DNA from: Rhodovibrio salinarum DSM 9154
GTDB lineage: Bacteria > Pseudomonadota > Alphaproteobacteria > Kiloniellales > Rhodovibrionaceae
Assembly: GCF_000515255.1 (NCBI RefSeq)
Contig: NZ_KI911559.1
Span: forward strand, 811,170 to 875,169
Length of the DNA: 64,000 nucleotides
Direction: 5' to 3'
Shown here: positions 8,600 to 20,573 of the stretch, in pieces
Position numbering within the stretch: the stretch's first letter is position 1
Layout of the letters: each line of letters begins with the position of its first letter
The notes under the pieces: generated by a model
What the model was told of the DNA's origin: nothing
Databases searched by the model: none
What the model saw: only the letters and a program-made list of their open reading frames with translations
Made by a program: the position numbers and the translations under genes

Positions 8600-9734
8600 T
8601 TAGGCGCGGGCGTCCTCGTCCTCCGCGTCCTGGTCCGGCGCGACCTTCTGGGCGAGGGCGGCTTCCAGGAAGTCGGTGATGTCGCCGTCCAGCACCTTCT
8701 TGCTGTCGGTGCGTTCGACGCCGGTGCGCACGTCCTTGACCATCTGGTAGGGCTGCAGAACGTAGGAGCGGAGCTGGTTGCCCCAGCCGATGTCCGACTT
8801 CTGGTCGGCGGTTGCCTGAGCCGCTTCCTCGCGGCGCTTGAGTTCGCGCTCGTACAGGCGCGCGCGCAGCATGTCCCAAGCTTGTGCCCGGTTCTGGTGC
8901 TGCGAGCGGCCGGACTGGCAGCCGACCACGATGCCGGTGGGGATGTGGGTCAGGCGCACGGCCGAATCGGTCGTGTTGACGTGCTGTCCGCCCGCGCCGG
9001 AGGAGCGGAAGGTGTCAACGCGCACATCCTTGTCCAGGATCTCGACCTCGATCCGGTCGTCGATCACCGGGTAGACCCAGACGCTGGCGAACGAGGTGTG
9101 TCGGCGTGCCTGGCTGTCGAACGGCGAAATCCGTACCAGCCGGTGCACGCCGCTCTCGCTCTTCAGCCAGCCGAAGGCGTTGTGGCCGGAGATGCGCAGC
9201 GTCGCCGACTTGATGCCGGCTTCCTCGCCGGGCGTCTCGGCGATCTGCTCGACCTTGTAGCCTTGGCTCTCGGCCCAGCGGACGTACATGCGCCGGAGCA
9301 TGTGCGCCCAGTCCTGCGCCTCCGTGCCGCCGGCGCCGGCGTTGACTTCGAGGTAGGTATCGTTGGCGTCCGCCTCGCCGGAGAGGAGGGACTCGATCTC
9401 CATCTTCTGGACACGACCCTGCAGGTCGCGCAGGGCTTCCTGCGCTTCCTGGACGGTATCCTCGTCCTCTTCCGAATCTCCGAGGGATTCCAGTTCGATC
9501 GCGTCTTCCAGTTCCTGATCGAACTGCTGGACGGTCTTGATCCGGGTCTCCAGATGCTGACGCTCCTTCATCAGCTCCTGGGCCCGGTCCGGATCGTTCC
9601 AGATGTTCGGGTCTTCGGCGTAGGCGTTCAGTTCGTCGAGGCGGCGCCGGGCGTTATCCCAGTCAAAGATGCCTCCTCAGCAGGGCCAGCGATTCGCGAA
9701 TCGCGCTGGCCAAGCTTTCGGTTTCCGCGCGCAT
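8600..9734 (-). CDS. prfB: Peptide chain release factor 2 (programmed +1 frameshift)
   Basis: RF2 ends translation at UGA and UAA. The frame opens at an ATG at 9734, runs 23 codons to an in-frame TGA at 9665-9663, and must shift +1 to continue from GAC (9664) to the stop at 8600. The full protein is then 377 residues, normal for RF2. The main frame carries the stop-recognising SPF tripeptide ([14 protein letters not shown]) and the catalytic GGQ ([10 protein letters not shown]). Starting at the first ATG of the long frame (9571) would delete the N-terminal helices, so the shift is required. The gene lies downstream of mrcA, as is usual in alphaproteobacteria. Confidence 0.95.
9662..9677 (-). 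promoter_or_regulatory. prfB programmed frameshift signal
   Basis: On the minus strand the sequence reads AGGAGGCATCTTTGAC. It combines an internal Shine-Dalgarno element (AGGAGG), the slippery CTT codon, the in-frame TGA stop and the following C. This matches the known autoregulatory RF2 site: when RF2 is scarce, the slow stop at UGA lets the ribosome slip +1. Confidence 0.95.
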
Positions 9735-9844
9735 GTCGCAGCGCTCCTTCAAGCTGGTCTGTGATTGGTGGACGGTTCTGGGTATAGGAAGCCAGCCCGC
9801 ACCGGCGCAAGGGCCGTGCCGGGAGGTACGGGCTCACGATGCCG

Positions 9845-12370
<2,526 letters not shown>

Positions 12371-12674
12371 CTTCTTAAGATAGTCGGCTGGCCGGCGCGC
12401 GACCAGCGTTCAGCGTGGGCGCTGTGTTTTCGGACTGTGTCCCCTGCGTGCCCCTTAGCGCTAGTGCCGTGCCAATCTGGCGGACCAGTGTGGCGAAGGT
12501 ACGGCAGCGGCGCTTACGTTGACCGGGGGCGTCCTGGTCAGCTTCCGGTGCACTGTTGGTGATCGGGCCGTCGGCAGCACGGGCATTGCGACCCTCTGCA
12601 TAGGGCTGTTCGATACCGTGTGTGCGCCGCAAATTTGATTGGCCCTGAGCTTCAGAGGGCGCCAGCCCGCTTGA
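12371..12674. other. Intergenic gap upstream of mrcA
   Basis: These 304 bp separate the mrcA start from the amidase stop. I see no convincing gene, RNA or strong hairpin. Being directly upstream of mrcA, the region should contain its promoter, but I cannot point to clear -35 and -10 boxes. Confidence 0.5.
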
Positions 12675-13913
12675 CTACCGCAATCGGCGGGCTTCCTGCC
12701 ATTCGAAAAAGCTGTCGACCGCGTCCAGGATTTCCTGATTGACCTTCCGACGATGGCTGGCGGTCAGGAGTTGCTGTTCCTCCTGGCGGTTGGTCATGTA
12801 GCCGATCTCGACCAGCACGCTGGGGATGTTCGGCGACTTCAGCACGGCGAAGCCGGCGTAGCGGTGCGTGTTGCCCAGAAGTTTCACCGACTGTCCAAGC
12901 TCGTCCACCAGAACGTTGGCGAAGTGCTTGGACTCGTTCATCGTCTCCCGCTGGGCGAGGTCGATCAGGATCTGGCTGACCACCTTGGTCTGACCGCCCA
13001 GATTGACGCCGGCGATGATGTCGGACTTGTTCTCTTTCGCCGCCAGTTGCGCGGCTTCCTTGTCGGAGGCGTTTTCCGACAGGGTGTAGACGCTCGCGCC
13101 CCGGATCTTGCCGGAGTTGTGCGTGTTGGCGTGCAGCGAGATGAACAGGTCGCCCTCGGCCTCCTGCGCCAGCTTGATACGCTCGCGCAGGCGCAGGAAG
13201 ATATCCCGCTGGCGGGTCAGGACGACGCGGTAGCGACCGGTGCTTTCCAACAACTCGCGCAGATGCTTGGCGTAGTCGAGGACAATGTCCTTTTCGTGCG
13301 TTCCGGACACGCCGATCGCCCCGGGGTCAACGCCGCCGTGGCCGGCGTCGAGCACGATCGTCGGGCGCTTGTCGCCGCGATCCGGTTCGGGCGCGCGCTG
13401 CTGCGGGTCGGGTTTCGGCAGCGGCTCCTCGGACGTGATCCGCCGGTCGCTCAGGCTCGCGAACCTGGTCTGGCTGACCCGCTTCATGTCGACCACAAGG
13501 CGGTACGGATAGCCCTCCCGGGGGCTCAAGCGGAACACCTTATCGATCGCCACCGGCGTTTTGGCATCCAGTACGACGCGGCTCGTGGTCGGCGAGAACA
13601 AGCCGAAACGCAGCGCCCGGACAAGTCCGACGTCGGCTTCGCCCATCTTGTTTTCCGGGATCTGCCAGTCGACTTGCGGCAGGTCGATCACCACCCGGTA
13701 CGGGTTGGACAGGGTGAACACCTCGTACGGGGCGGCCGTGGATAACTCCATGACGAAGCGGGTTTTATCCGGGTGCTGCCCCAGCCGTACGGCGGACACA
13801 GTCGGGTCGTCCGCCTGCGCCGATTGCGGCGCGGCGAGCCCCGCCAGCACCAGCAGGACGAGCAGTCCCGCCAGTCGATGTCCGAGCCGCTTGGCCATTA
13901 TCCGCTCACCCAT
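12675..13913 (-). CDS. amiC: N-acetylmuramoyl-L-alanine amidase, AmiC type (AMIN + Amidase_3)
   Basis: This periplasmic zinc amidase cuts the peptide from N-acetylmuramic acid so that daughter cells can separate. The 412-residue product has a signal peptide ending near QSAQA, then an AMIN domain (about 38-140) that binds peptidoglycan at the septum. A Pro/Asp-rich linker leads to the Amidase_3 domain, with VLDAGHGGVDPGAIG, LFISLHANTH and the catalytic Glu in VLVEIGYMTN. A degenerate EnvC, the usual activator class for such amidases, is encoded at 32.9-34.3 kb. The start may be the ATG at 13913 or the one at 13898; the GGAGGT element lies directly before the first, so the second is possible. 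Confidence 0.93.
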   Translation of the reverse strand: MGERIMAKRLGHRLAGLLVLLVLAGLAAPQSAQADDPTVSAVRLGQHPDKTRFVMELSTAAPYEVFTLSNPYRVVIDLPQVDWQIPENKMGEADVGLVRALRFGLFSPTTSRVVLDAKTPVAIDKVFRLSPREGYPYRLVVDMKRVSQTRFASLSDRRITSEEPLPKPDPQQRAPEPDRGDKRPTIVLDAGHGGVDPGAIGVSGTHEKDIVLDYAKHLRELLESTGRYRVVLTRQRDIFLRLRERIKLAQEAEGDLFISLHANTHNSGKIRGASVYTLSENASDKEAAQLAAKENKSDIIAGVNLGGQTKVVSQILIDLAQRETMNESKHFANVLVDELGQSVKLLGNTHRYAGFAVLKSPNIPSVLVEIGYMTNRQEEQQLLTASHRRKVNQEILDAVDSFFEWQEARRLR

Positions 13914-14877
13914 ACCTCCAGGACCGGTCGTCCAGAATAGACGTCGACCCGCGTGAGGATGTTCCGACGATATACCGAATCGAACGTTAACAGTGAATGA
14001 TAAACCCGCTTTCTAGCATCAAAAACCCGCTTCCGGTCTGGGCGGTGGCGTGTGTCCGGCTCAGGATGGGGGATGACAGGGGCCGGAGCGGGGCGCCCAC
14101 CTGCATGGGGCGTCCATGCCCGTTCGATTGGCCGATTAACCATTGTGGACTTCGCCCGATAAGTCCTATGTTAGACGGTGATACGCGGTCCTGGAGGGCC
14201 GCGCCGGCGTCGCGCAGGCGACGGACCGCCGCACACTGTTGCGGTGGTTCGGACGACCGCCGTCGCGGGTGCAGCCGTCCGTTACCGCGCGGGACACGTC
14301 CGCCCCGAAGAGTGCCGTCGTTTCCCACCGGAGCCCGTCATGCAACCGCGCTTCGGTGGTTGGGTCGACCGCCATAGCAAGGGGCGAGGAACGCCCGCGC
14401 CGGGCGCGTCTGGGGCCTCTGCCCGCGTGTCGCGATGCCAAGGTTCGCGCAGTTTATCGGGAGAATCCCATGATCGTGCGCGGCCACCGGCCGTTTGGAT
14501 CGCCGAACGGCCGGACCCATGAACGACCGGGCCACCTGCCGAAGAGGCCGTCTTGAAGCCAATCCGCTCCGCCATCCGCACGACCCTCCGCGCTCCGCGC
14601 TCCAGCGCCGGCGCGGGGATGTTTGTGACGGTGCCGGAGGGGGTACGGCCGACGGCTTCGGCTGAACTGTTGCTGCCACGGCCCCGGATGATGCCGGCAG
14701 ACCGACGCCGGTCCCCCATGCGCCGGCCCGATCGTGGCCCGATCGGCGCCCCCGCACATACCACACGTCGCGCCCGCCCTGGCCAACGCCGAGGGTGCGG
14801 CTCCGCAATCACCACGTTCGCGCCGCTGACCGCTGTTGAGGCGGTCCCAGCAGGACGCGGATCGAGGATGCAGATTC
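13914..14877 (+). other. Long gap, probable structured rne leader
   Basis: These 964 bp lie between the divergent amidase and rne genes. No frame here looks like a protein. Structure is visible. An imperfect 20-nt direct repeat lies at 14242-14261 and 14354-14373, two mismatches apart. A perfect 9-bp hairpin pairs 14487-14495 with 14506-14514. Long 5' leaders that regulate mRNA stability are known for rne in several proteobacteria. A leader role here is inference from position and folding. Confidence 0.5.
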
Positions 14878-17800
14878 ATGACCCGACGCATGCTCCTGGA
14901 CGCCAGCCACCCGGAAGAAGCCCGGGTGGTCGTCATGTCCGGCAATCGACTGGATGAATTCGACTACGAGACAAAAGACAAGAAGCAGCTCAAGGGCAAT
15001 ATCTACCTGGCGAAAGTGACCCGGGTAGAGCCTTCGCTTCAGGCCGCCTTCGTTGACTACGGCGGCAACCGGCATGGCTTTCTGCCGTTTTCAGAAATTC
15101 ATCCCGACTACTACCGTCTCCCGGTTGCCGATCGCGAAGCGCTGATCGCCGAGGAAGAGGAGGCGCAGAAGCATCAGTCCGAGGACGAGAACGCCGGGCC
15201 GGAAGACGACGACGAGGATTCGGACAGCCCCGATGCGGCTTCCGAGGCAGCGGCCGACGCCACCCGTCGCCGGCGCCGGTCGCGGAAGGGCGGCGATGAA
15301 GGGGAAACGGTCGGCGCTGGGGAAAGCGAGGAAACGACCGATCCCGAGGTCGAGCAGGTCGAGACCGCTCAGTCGGTCGAGACGCTGGCCGGCGACGACA
15401 TCGAGGATGCCGCCCGCCGCCGCGCGGCCAGCCTGGGCCGTTACAAGATCCAGGAGGTGATCAAGCGCCGGCAGGTCATGCTGGTGCAGGTCGTCAAGGA
15501 AGAGCGCGGCAATAAGGGCGCGGCGCTCACCACCTACCTCTCCTTGGCCGGACGTTACTGCGTCCTGATGCCAAACACCGCCAAGGGCGGCGGTATCTCC
15601 CGCAAAATTGCCAGCGTTGCCGACCGCAAACGCCTGAAGGGGGTGCTGTCCGAACTGCACATCCCCGGCGGCATGGCGGTGATCGTGCGCACGGCGGGGT
15701 CCAACCGCTCCAAGCTGGAGATCAAGCGGGACTACGAATACCTGCTCAGGCTGTGGGATCAGATTCGCTCGACCACGCTGGAGTCCACCGCGCCTTCGCT
15801 GATCTACGAGGAAGCCGATCTGATCAAGCGGGCGATCCGGGATCTCTATACCCGCGAGATGGACGAAATCCTGGTCGAGGGCGAGGAAGGCTACAAGGCG
15901 GCGAAGACGTTCATGCGCTCGCTGATGCCTTCGCACGCCAAGAAAGTGAAGAAGTACGAAGATCCGAAGGTCCCGATCTTGCACCGTTTCCAGGTCGAGG
16001 GGCAGCTGGACGACATTCACAACCCGATCGTCCAGTTGAAGTCGGGTGGCTACATCGTCCTGAACCAGACCGAGGCGCTGGTTGCGATCGACGTCAATAG
16101 CGGCAAGGCGACCAAGGAGCGCCACATCGAGGAGACGGCGTTCAAGACCAACCTCGAGGCCGCCGACGAGATCGCCCGACAGCTCAAGCTCCGCGACCTG
16201 GCCGGGCTGATCGTGATCGACTTCATCGACATGGACGCGGCCAAGAACAACCGCGAGGTCGAGCAGCGCCTGAAGGAGGCGATGCGCCAGGACCGCGCGC
16301 GCATCCAGCTTGGCCGGATCTCGCCGTTCGGCCTCCTGGAGCTGTCGCGTCAGCGTTTGCGGCCCAGCCTGCACGAGATGTCGACCGAGGTCTGCAAGAC
16401 CTGTGGGGGCAGCGGCTTCGTCCGGTCGCCGGATTCGACGGCTCTGCACGTGCTGCGTGCGCTCGAGGAAGAGGGCATTAAGCGTGGCGGCGGCGAGGTG
16501 CAGCTGACCGTGCCGACGCAGGTCGCCCTCTACGTGCTGAACGACAAGCGCGACCGGTTGATGGACGTCGAGCAGCGCTACGGCTTCCGGGTGCGCATCG
16601 AGACCGACGATCGACTCGTGTCGCCGGCCCACCGGCTCGACCGCCTGTCGTCGACCCCCACAGAGGATCGCCAGCCCGGCGTGACCGCCGAAGCGATCGA
16701 CGTGCCGGCGGACGCGGAGTTGATGGAGGACGCCAGTGCCGACGCTGGGGCTGAGTCCAGCCCGGACGAAAAGTCCGACGGCAATGGGCGCAGCGCCAAG
16801 CGCAGCCGGCGCGGTGGACGCAAGCGCGCGAATGGCGACAGGCGCGGCGATGACGGCGAGGAGGTGCGCGAGGCCGCGCAGCAGGCGGTTGACGCCGCCG
16901 ACGACTCGCAGGCCGAAGGGAGCGAGCGCCAGCCAGCCGAAGAACAGGCCGGCGAGGGCAGTGCGGAAGACCAGGCCGCCAAGCGTCGGCGTCGCCGGGG
17001 CAAGCGTGGCGGCCGCCGCCGCTCGCGCCGCCGCGAGGACGAGCAGGGCGCCGAACAGCAGAACGTGCAGGACGGCACGTCCTCTGACGAGCAACCGGCT
17101 GAGATCGACCATCGCGCTGAGTCATCCGAGGCGGTCGACATGCTGCCGGCGCCGCAGTCGGGCGACGAGGTCGAGACCCCGCACGCGGCGGCAGATGAGG
17201 CTGAGACCGACAACGGCCAGGCCGCCCAAGACCCGGCCAGCCCCGTTGCGGCCGCGGAGACTGCGGACGCCGATCAGGCGCGCGCTGTTGCCACGGATGA
17301 GACCGTATCAAGCGACACGGCCGAGGCGGCGGAGACGCCGGCCCAGTCCAGCAGCAAGACCAAGCGTTCCAGCCGGTCGCGGCGGTCGCGTAAGAAGACC
17401 GAGGCGCCCGCCCAGGCTGAAGCCGGTGCCGACCCGGCTGAAGGCGAAGCGGCCCCGGCCGACGCGCAAGCCTCCGACAATGGCGCGGCTGAGACGCCCA
17501 CGGGCAAGAGCAGCAAGCGCAAGTCGGGCGGCGGTCGTAAGGCCGCCAAATCGAAGGCCAAGCCAAGCGCGGAGGAGGCGCCGGTCGCCGAGACACCGGC
17601 CGATCGCAAGCCCGCCAGTACGGCCCCGGCGGAGACGGACGGGACACCGGCCGAAGCTCAGGCGTCCGAGGGTCAAGGCGCGGACCGTGCGGCCGCCGAG
17701 CAATCGGGTGGTGCTCCCACCGAGGCACCGGTCGAATCGGCGCCCTCTGCCCCGACGGACGCGCCGGAGACGTCGGCGCATGTGCCCGCCTCGACGACGC

Positions 17801-17973
17801 GCGATGAAGCCCCAGACCAGGAGGCGCCAGACCAGGGCGCGACCGGCAACGAGGCGGAGCAGCCTGCCGAGAGCGCCTTCGGCGAAGCGGCCCAGCCCAA
17901 TGGCGTCGACGAGATCGGCGATCAGCCCCGTACGCCCAAGCGGCGCGGCTGGTGGCAGAAACTGGTCAACTGA
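14878..17973 (+). CDS. rne: Ribonuclease E
   Basis: RNase E is the main endonuclease of mRNA decay and rRNA/tRNA processing and scaffolds the degradosome. The 1031-residue product starts MTRRMLLDASHPEE, the alphaproteobacterial start. Its S1 domain begins near residue 38 and is split by a long acidic then Arg-rich insert (about 92-190). Catalytic D405 (AIDVNSG) and D448 (DFIDMD) keep the 43-residue spacing of the E. coli pair. The zinc-link CKTC lies at 506-509. From about 600 the chain is disordered, alternating acidic Ala-rich blocks with Arg-rich blocks such as KRRRRRGKRGGRRRSRR, the likely RNA- and partner-binding scaffold. An upstream in-frame ATG at 14836 was rejected. Confidence 0.96.
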   Translation: MTRRMLLDASHPEEARVVVMSGNRLDEFDYETKDKKQLKGNIYLAKVTRVEPSLQAAFVDYGGNRHGFLPFSEIHPDYYRLPVADREALIAEEEEAQKHQSEDENAGPEDDDEDSDSPDAASEAAADATRRRRRSRKGGDEGETVGAGESEETTDPEVEQVETAQSVETLAGDDIEDAARRRAASLGRYKIQEVIKRRQVMLVQVVKEERGNKGAALTTYLSLAGRYCVLMPNTAKGGGISRKIASVADRKRLKGVLSELHIPGGMAVIVRTAGSNRSKLEIKRDYEYLLRLWDQIRSTTLESTAPSLIYEEADLIKRAIRDLYTREMDEILVEGEEGYKAAKTFMRSLMPSHAKKVKKYEDPKVPILHRFQVEGQLDDIHNPIVQLKSGGYIVLNQTEALVAIDVNSGKATKERHIEETAFKTNLEAADEIARQLKLRDLAGLIVIDFIDMDAAKNNREVEQRLKEAMRQDRARIQLGRISPFGLLELSRQRLRPSLHEMSTEVCKTCGGSGFVRSPDSTALHVLRALEEEGIKRGGGEVQLTVPTQVALYVLNDKRDRLMDVEQRYGFRVRIETDDRLVSPAHRLDRLSSTPTEDRQPGVTAEAIDVPADAELMEDASADAGAESSPDEKSDGNGRSAKRSRRGGRKRANGDRRGDDGEEVREAAQQAVDAADDSQAEGSERQPAEEQAGEGSAEDQAAKRRRRRGKRGGRRRSRRREDEQGAEQQNVQDGTSSDEQPAEIDHRAESSEAVDMLPAPQSGDEVETPHAAADEAETDNGQAAQDPASPVAAAETADADQARAVATDETVSSDTAEAAETPAQSSSKTKRSSRSRRSRKKTEAPAQAEAGADPAEGEAAPADAQASDNGAAETPTGKSSKRKSGGGRKAAKSKAKPSAEEAPVAETPADRKPASTAPAETDGTPAEAQASEGQGADRAAAEQSGGAPTEAPVESAPSAPTDAPETSAHVPASTTRDEAPDQEAPDQGATGNEAEQPAESAFGEAAQPNGVDEIGDQPRTPKRRGWWQKLVN

Positions 17974-17993
17974 GCTGACGCCCGAACGGGAAG

Positions 17994-18025
17994 GGCCCAC
18001 CGTCCAACGTGGCGGTGGGCCTTTT
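17994..18025 (+). terminator. Intrinsic terminator after rne
   Basis: GGCCCACCG (17994-18002) pairs with CGGTGGGCC (18013-18021) and is followed at once by TTTT. It lies 20 bp past the rne stop. Confidence 0.85.
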
Positions 18026-18086
18026 CGTGTCGCCTATCCAAATCCCGTTGTGCCGGTGCGTGAACGGGCCTTGGCCGCCGTCTTTG

Positions 18087-19094
18087 CTACCCTTTCGCGC
18101 GGGGATGCGTCTGGTCGTAAACGCGGCTCAGGCCTGCGGCGTCGACGGCGGTGTAGCGTTGGGTGGTCGACAGGCTGGCGTGGCCCAGCAGTTCCTGGAT
18201 CGCCCGCAGGTCGCCGCCGGCGGACAGCAGCTGGGTGGCGAAGGTGTGGCGCAGGGCGTGCGGCGTGGTCGATTCCGACAGCCCGACCAGCCGACGGATC
18301 TGCTGCAGCCGTTCTTGCAGTCGGCGGGCGGAGAGGGCGCCGCCGCGCACGCCCAGGAACAGCGGGTCATCGGGCCGGAGGGGATGCGGGCAGGCGGCGA
18401 GGTAGGCCTGCACCGCTTGGCCCACGATCGGCAGCAGCGGCACGCGGCGTTGCTTGTTGCCCTTACCCGTCACCAGCAACACTTCATCCTGCTCGCTTGG
18501 GGCTTCCTTCACGGTGAGCGCGAGCGCTTCCCCGATGCGCAGGCCGCAGCCGTAGAGCAGCAGCATCACCGCCACGTCGCGTTTGGCCACCCACGGTTCG
18601 GGCGCCAGTTCGCGCACACTGCGCAGCACCTCCTCCATGTCTTCGGAGTTGAGCGCCTTGGGCACCTGTCGGGGCAGGCGCGGCGCCCGCACGGCGCGCA
18701 CGGCGGCGTTTTGCGCAAGCTCGTTGCGCGCGGCCCAGGCGAAGAAATTGCGCACCGTGGAGAGCGCCCGGGCGGTCGAGGTGCGTTGCAGACCGCGTTC
18801 GTGCCGCTGGGCGAGCCAGGCGCGGAAGTCGGCGACCGTCAGGGAATCCAGTTCGCTGAGGCCGGGGCGGTCGCCCAGGTGGCCGGCGATGAAGGTCAGA
18901 AAAGCTTGCAGGTCGCGGGCATAGGCATCGCGGGTATGCGGGCTCGCCTGCTTCTCGTCGGCGAGCCAGGCTTGCCAGCGTTGGATCGCGCGGACGAGAT
19001 CGTCGGCCGCGACCGTGGCTGGGTCGGGCAAGCTGCTGCCCGTTGACGCCTGCCGCTTAGAGGGATCGGCGTTTACGCCGGCAGTTCCAGCCAT
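18087..19094 (-). CDS. xerC: Tyrosine recombinase XerC
   Basis: XerC acts with XerD at dif to resolve chromosome dimers before division. The 335-residue product has an N-terminal SAM-like DNA-binding domain (WQAWLADEKQASPHTRDAYARD). The catalytic domain follows, with Arg in YGCGLRIGEALAL, Lys in GKGNKQRRVP, the HxxR in HALRHTFATQLL, a second His in LLGHASLSTTQRYT and then the Tyr. The ATG at 19094 was chosen. The frame runs further upstream to 19412, but that part overlaps the DUF484 gene and looks non-coding. The start overlaps the DUF484 stop by 22 bp, so the pair is translationally coupled. Confidence 0.93.
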   Translation of the reverse strand: MAGTAGVNADPSKRQASTGSSLPDPATVAADDLVRAIQRWQAWLADEKQASPHTRDAYARDLQAFLTFIAGHLGDRPGLSELDSLTVADFRAWLAQRHERGLQRTSTARALSTVRNFFAWAARNELAQNAAVRAVRAPRLPRQVPKALNSEDMEEVLRSVRELAPEPWVAKRDVAVMLLLYGCGLRIGEALALTVKEAPSEQDEVLLVTGKGNKQRRVPLLPIVGQAVQAYLAACPHPLRPDDPLFLGVRGGALSARRLQERLQQIRRLVGLSESTTPHALRHTFATQLLSAGGDLRAIQELLGHASLSTTQRYTAVDAAGLSRVYDQTHPRAKG

Positions 19095-19813
19095 TGGCGG
19101 ATCGTGGCCTCCAGCGACTGGGCGAGGAACTGCAGCAACTCGCTGCCCTGGCCGGGATCGAAATGGTCGGGCTGGCGCGAGCCGAGTGCCAGCAGCGCTG
19201 GCGGCGTGGCGCTCGAGATCGACATGCGCAGGAAGCCGGCCGAGCGGACCAGTCCGGCGGCGGAGCCGAACAGCTCCGGCTCGCCCTCGATATCCGAAAG
19301 GAAGGCGTGGGTCCGTTTCGGGCCGAGCAGCGCTGCGACCGTGCCGGGCTCCAGCTGGTGGACGCCGCGGATTCGGGTCGGGGCAGGGCCGTCCTGAGCC
19401 TGTTCGACACACAAGGTGACCGCGTCGAGGTCCAGGATGACGCTGATATCGGTCACCACCGTATCGATTAGGTGCTCGAACGAGCGCGCCTCCAGGATCG
19501 CCAGCACCGCCTGATGGATGCGTCCTGTGGAGGCCATGTTGGCGCGGCCCGTGTAGAGCAGCTCGTCGCGCGATTCCTTCAGCTGCGCGACTTCCCGACG
19601 CAGGCGGTCGAGCATGAACTGCTGCAGGTCGACGATGTCTTCCCCGTCGACCCGGCGCGGGGGCTCGAGCACGTCCAGCAGTTGGCTATGCCGTTTCAGG
19701 AAGTCCGGATTGCGGCGCAGGTAGTCGGCGACCGCCGCGTCGCTAAGGCGAACGCCACCGCCGTCCTCGCCCTCCGGTTCGCCGGAGGCGGCATCGGTGC
19801 CTTTCTGCGTCAT
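19073..19813 (-). CDS. DUF484 family protein
   Basis: This 246-residue cytoplasmic protein belongs to the DUF484 family, which is typically encoded next to xerC. An N-terminal helical part ([22 protein letters not shown]) and a coiled-coil-like stretch ([22 protein letters not shown]) precede a GAF-like domain. That domain includes [11 protein letters not shown] and a late [18 protein letters not shown] sensory or regulatory role is likely from the fold, but the ligand is unknown. The gene is followed by overlapping xerC and preceded by fsa with one base between. Confidence 0.9.
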   Translation of the reverse strand: MTQKGTDAASGEPEGEDGGGVRLSDAAVADYLRRNPDFLKRHSQLLDVLEPPRRVDGEDIVDLQQFMLDRLRREVAQLKESRDELLYTGRANMASTGRIHQAVLAILEARSFEHLIDTVVTDISVILDLDAVTLCVEQAQDGPAPTRIRGVHQLEPGTVAALLGPKRTHAFLSDIEGEPELFGSAAGLVRSAGFLRMSISSATPPALLALGSRQPDHFDPGQGSELLQFLAQSLEATIRQWLELPA

Positions 19814-19814
19814 G

Positions 19815-20489
19815 CTACTCCGCAGCCTTGGCTTTCAGGATCGACTGGCCGGTCTTGGCCCAGTCGTTGAGGAAGGCATCCAGCCCCTTATCGGTCAGGG
19901 GATGCTGGAACATCTGCCGCAGCACCTTGGGTGGTACGGTGGCGACTTCCGCGCCCATCTTGGCCGAATCGGTGACATGGATCGGATGACGGATCGAGGC
20001 GACCAACACTTCCGTGGTGATCTCCGGCTGCGCCTGGAAAATCTCGCAGATCTCGCCGATCAGGCCCATACCGTCCTGGCCGATATCGTCCAGCCGTCCG
20101 ACGAACGGCGACACGAAGGTGGCGCCGGCCTTGGCCGCCAGGAGCGCCTGCGGCGCCGAGAAGCAAAGCGTCACGTTGACCTGGGTGCCCTCGTCGGCGA
20201 GCGTCTTGCACGCCTTCAGGCCGTCCGGGGTCAGCGGGACCTTGACCGCGATGTTATCCGCGACCTTGGCGAGCGCACGGCCCTCCGCCAGCATGGTCTC
20301 GGTGTCGGTCGCCGCGACCTCCGCGCTCACAGGGCCAGGCACGATGGAGCAGATGTCGGACAGTACCTCAAAGAAGTCGCGACCGGTCTTGGCCACCAGC
20401 GAAGGGTTGGTGGTCACGCCGTCCACCAGTCCGGTGGCAGCCAGATCGCGAATCTCGTCGATGTCGGCGGTATCGATGAAGAATTTCAT
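19815..20489 (-). CDS. fsa: Fructose-6-phosphate aldolase / small-type transaldolase
   Basis: The 224-residue TIM-barrel enzyme is of the small transaldolase class (TalC/FSA). It starts [13 protein letters not shown] with [13 protein letters not shown], and has the Schiff-base lysine K83 in [13 protein letters not shown] late segment is [20 protein letters not shown]. It transfers dihydroxyacetone units between sugar phosphates, or acts as a fructose-6-phosphate aldolase. The sequence alone does not separate the two activities. The gene is divergent from priA, 84 bp apart, and leads the fsa-DUF484-xerC operon. Confidence 0.92.
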   Translation of the reverse strand: MKFFIDTADIDEIRDLAATGLVDGVTTNPSLVAKTGRDFFEVLSDICSIVPGPVSAEVAATDTETMLAEGRALAKVADNIAVKVPLTPDGLKACKTLADEGTQVNVTLCFSAPQALLAAKAGATFVSPFVGRLDDIGQDGMGLIGEICEIFQAQPEITTEVLVASIRHPIHVTDSAKMGAEVATVPPKVLRQMFQHPLTDKGLDAFLNDWAKTGQSILKAKAAE

Positions 20490-20573
20490 GGCGGGTCGCC
20501 GGGTCCTTTCTTGGCAGCGGATGCGGAACGAGGTCGCCGGGGCATCGCGGCCGCTTGGCGCAAAGTGTATCCG

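Noticed and set aside
16736..18517. A 593-codon Arg/Pro-rich frame over the end of rne
   Set aside because: It is another frame of the repetitive RNase E tail and continues into the convergent xerC gene.
19095..19412. An N-terminal extension of xerC
   Set aside because: It lies inside the DUF484 gene in another frame and has no similarity to XerC N-termini.
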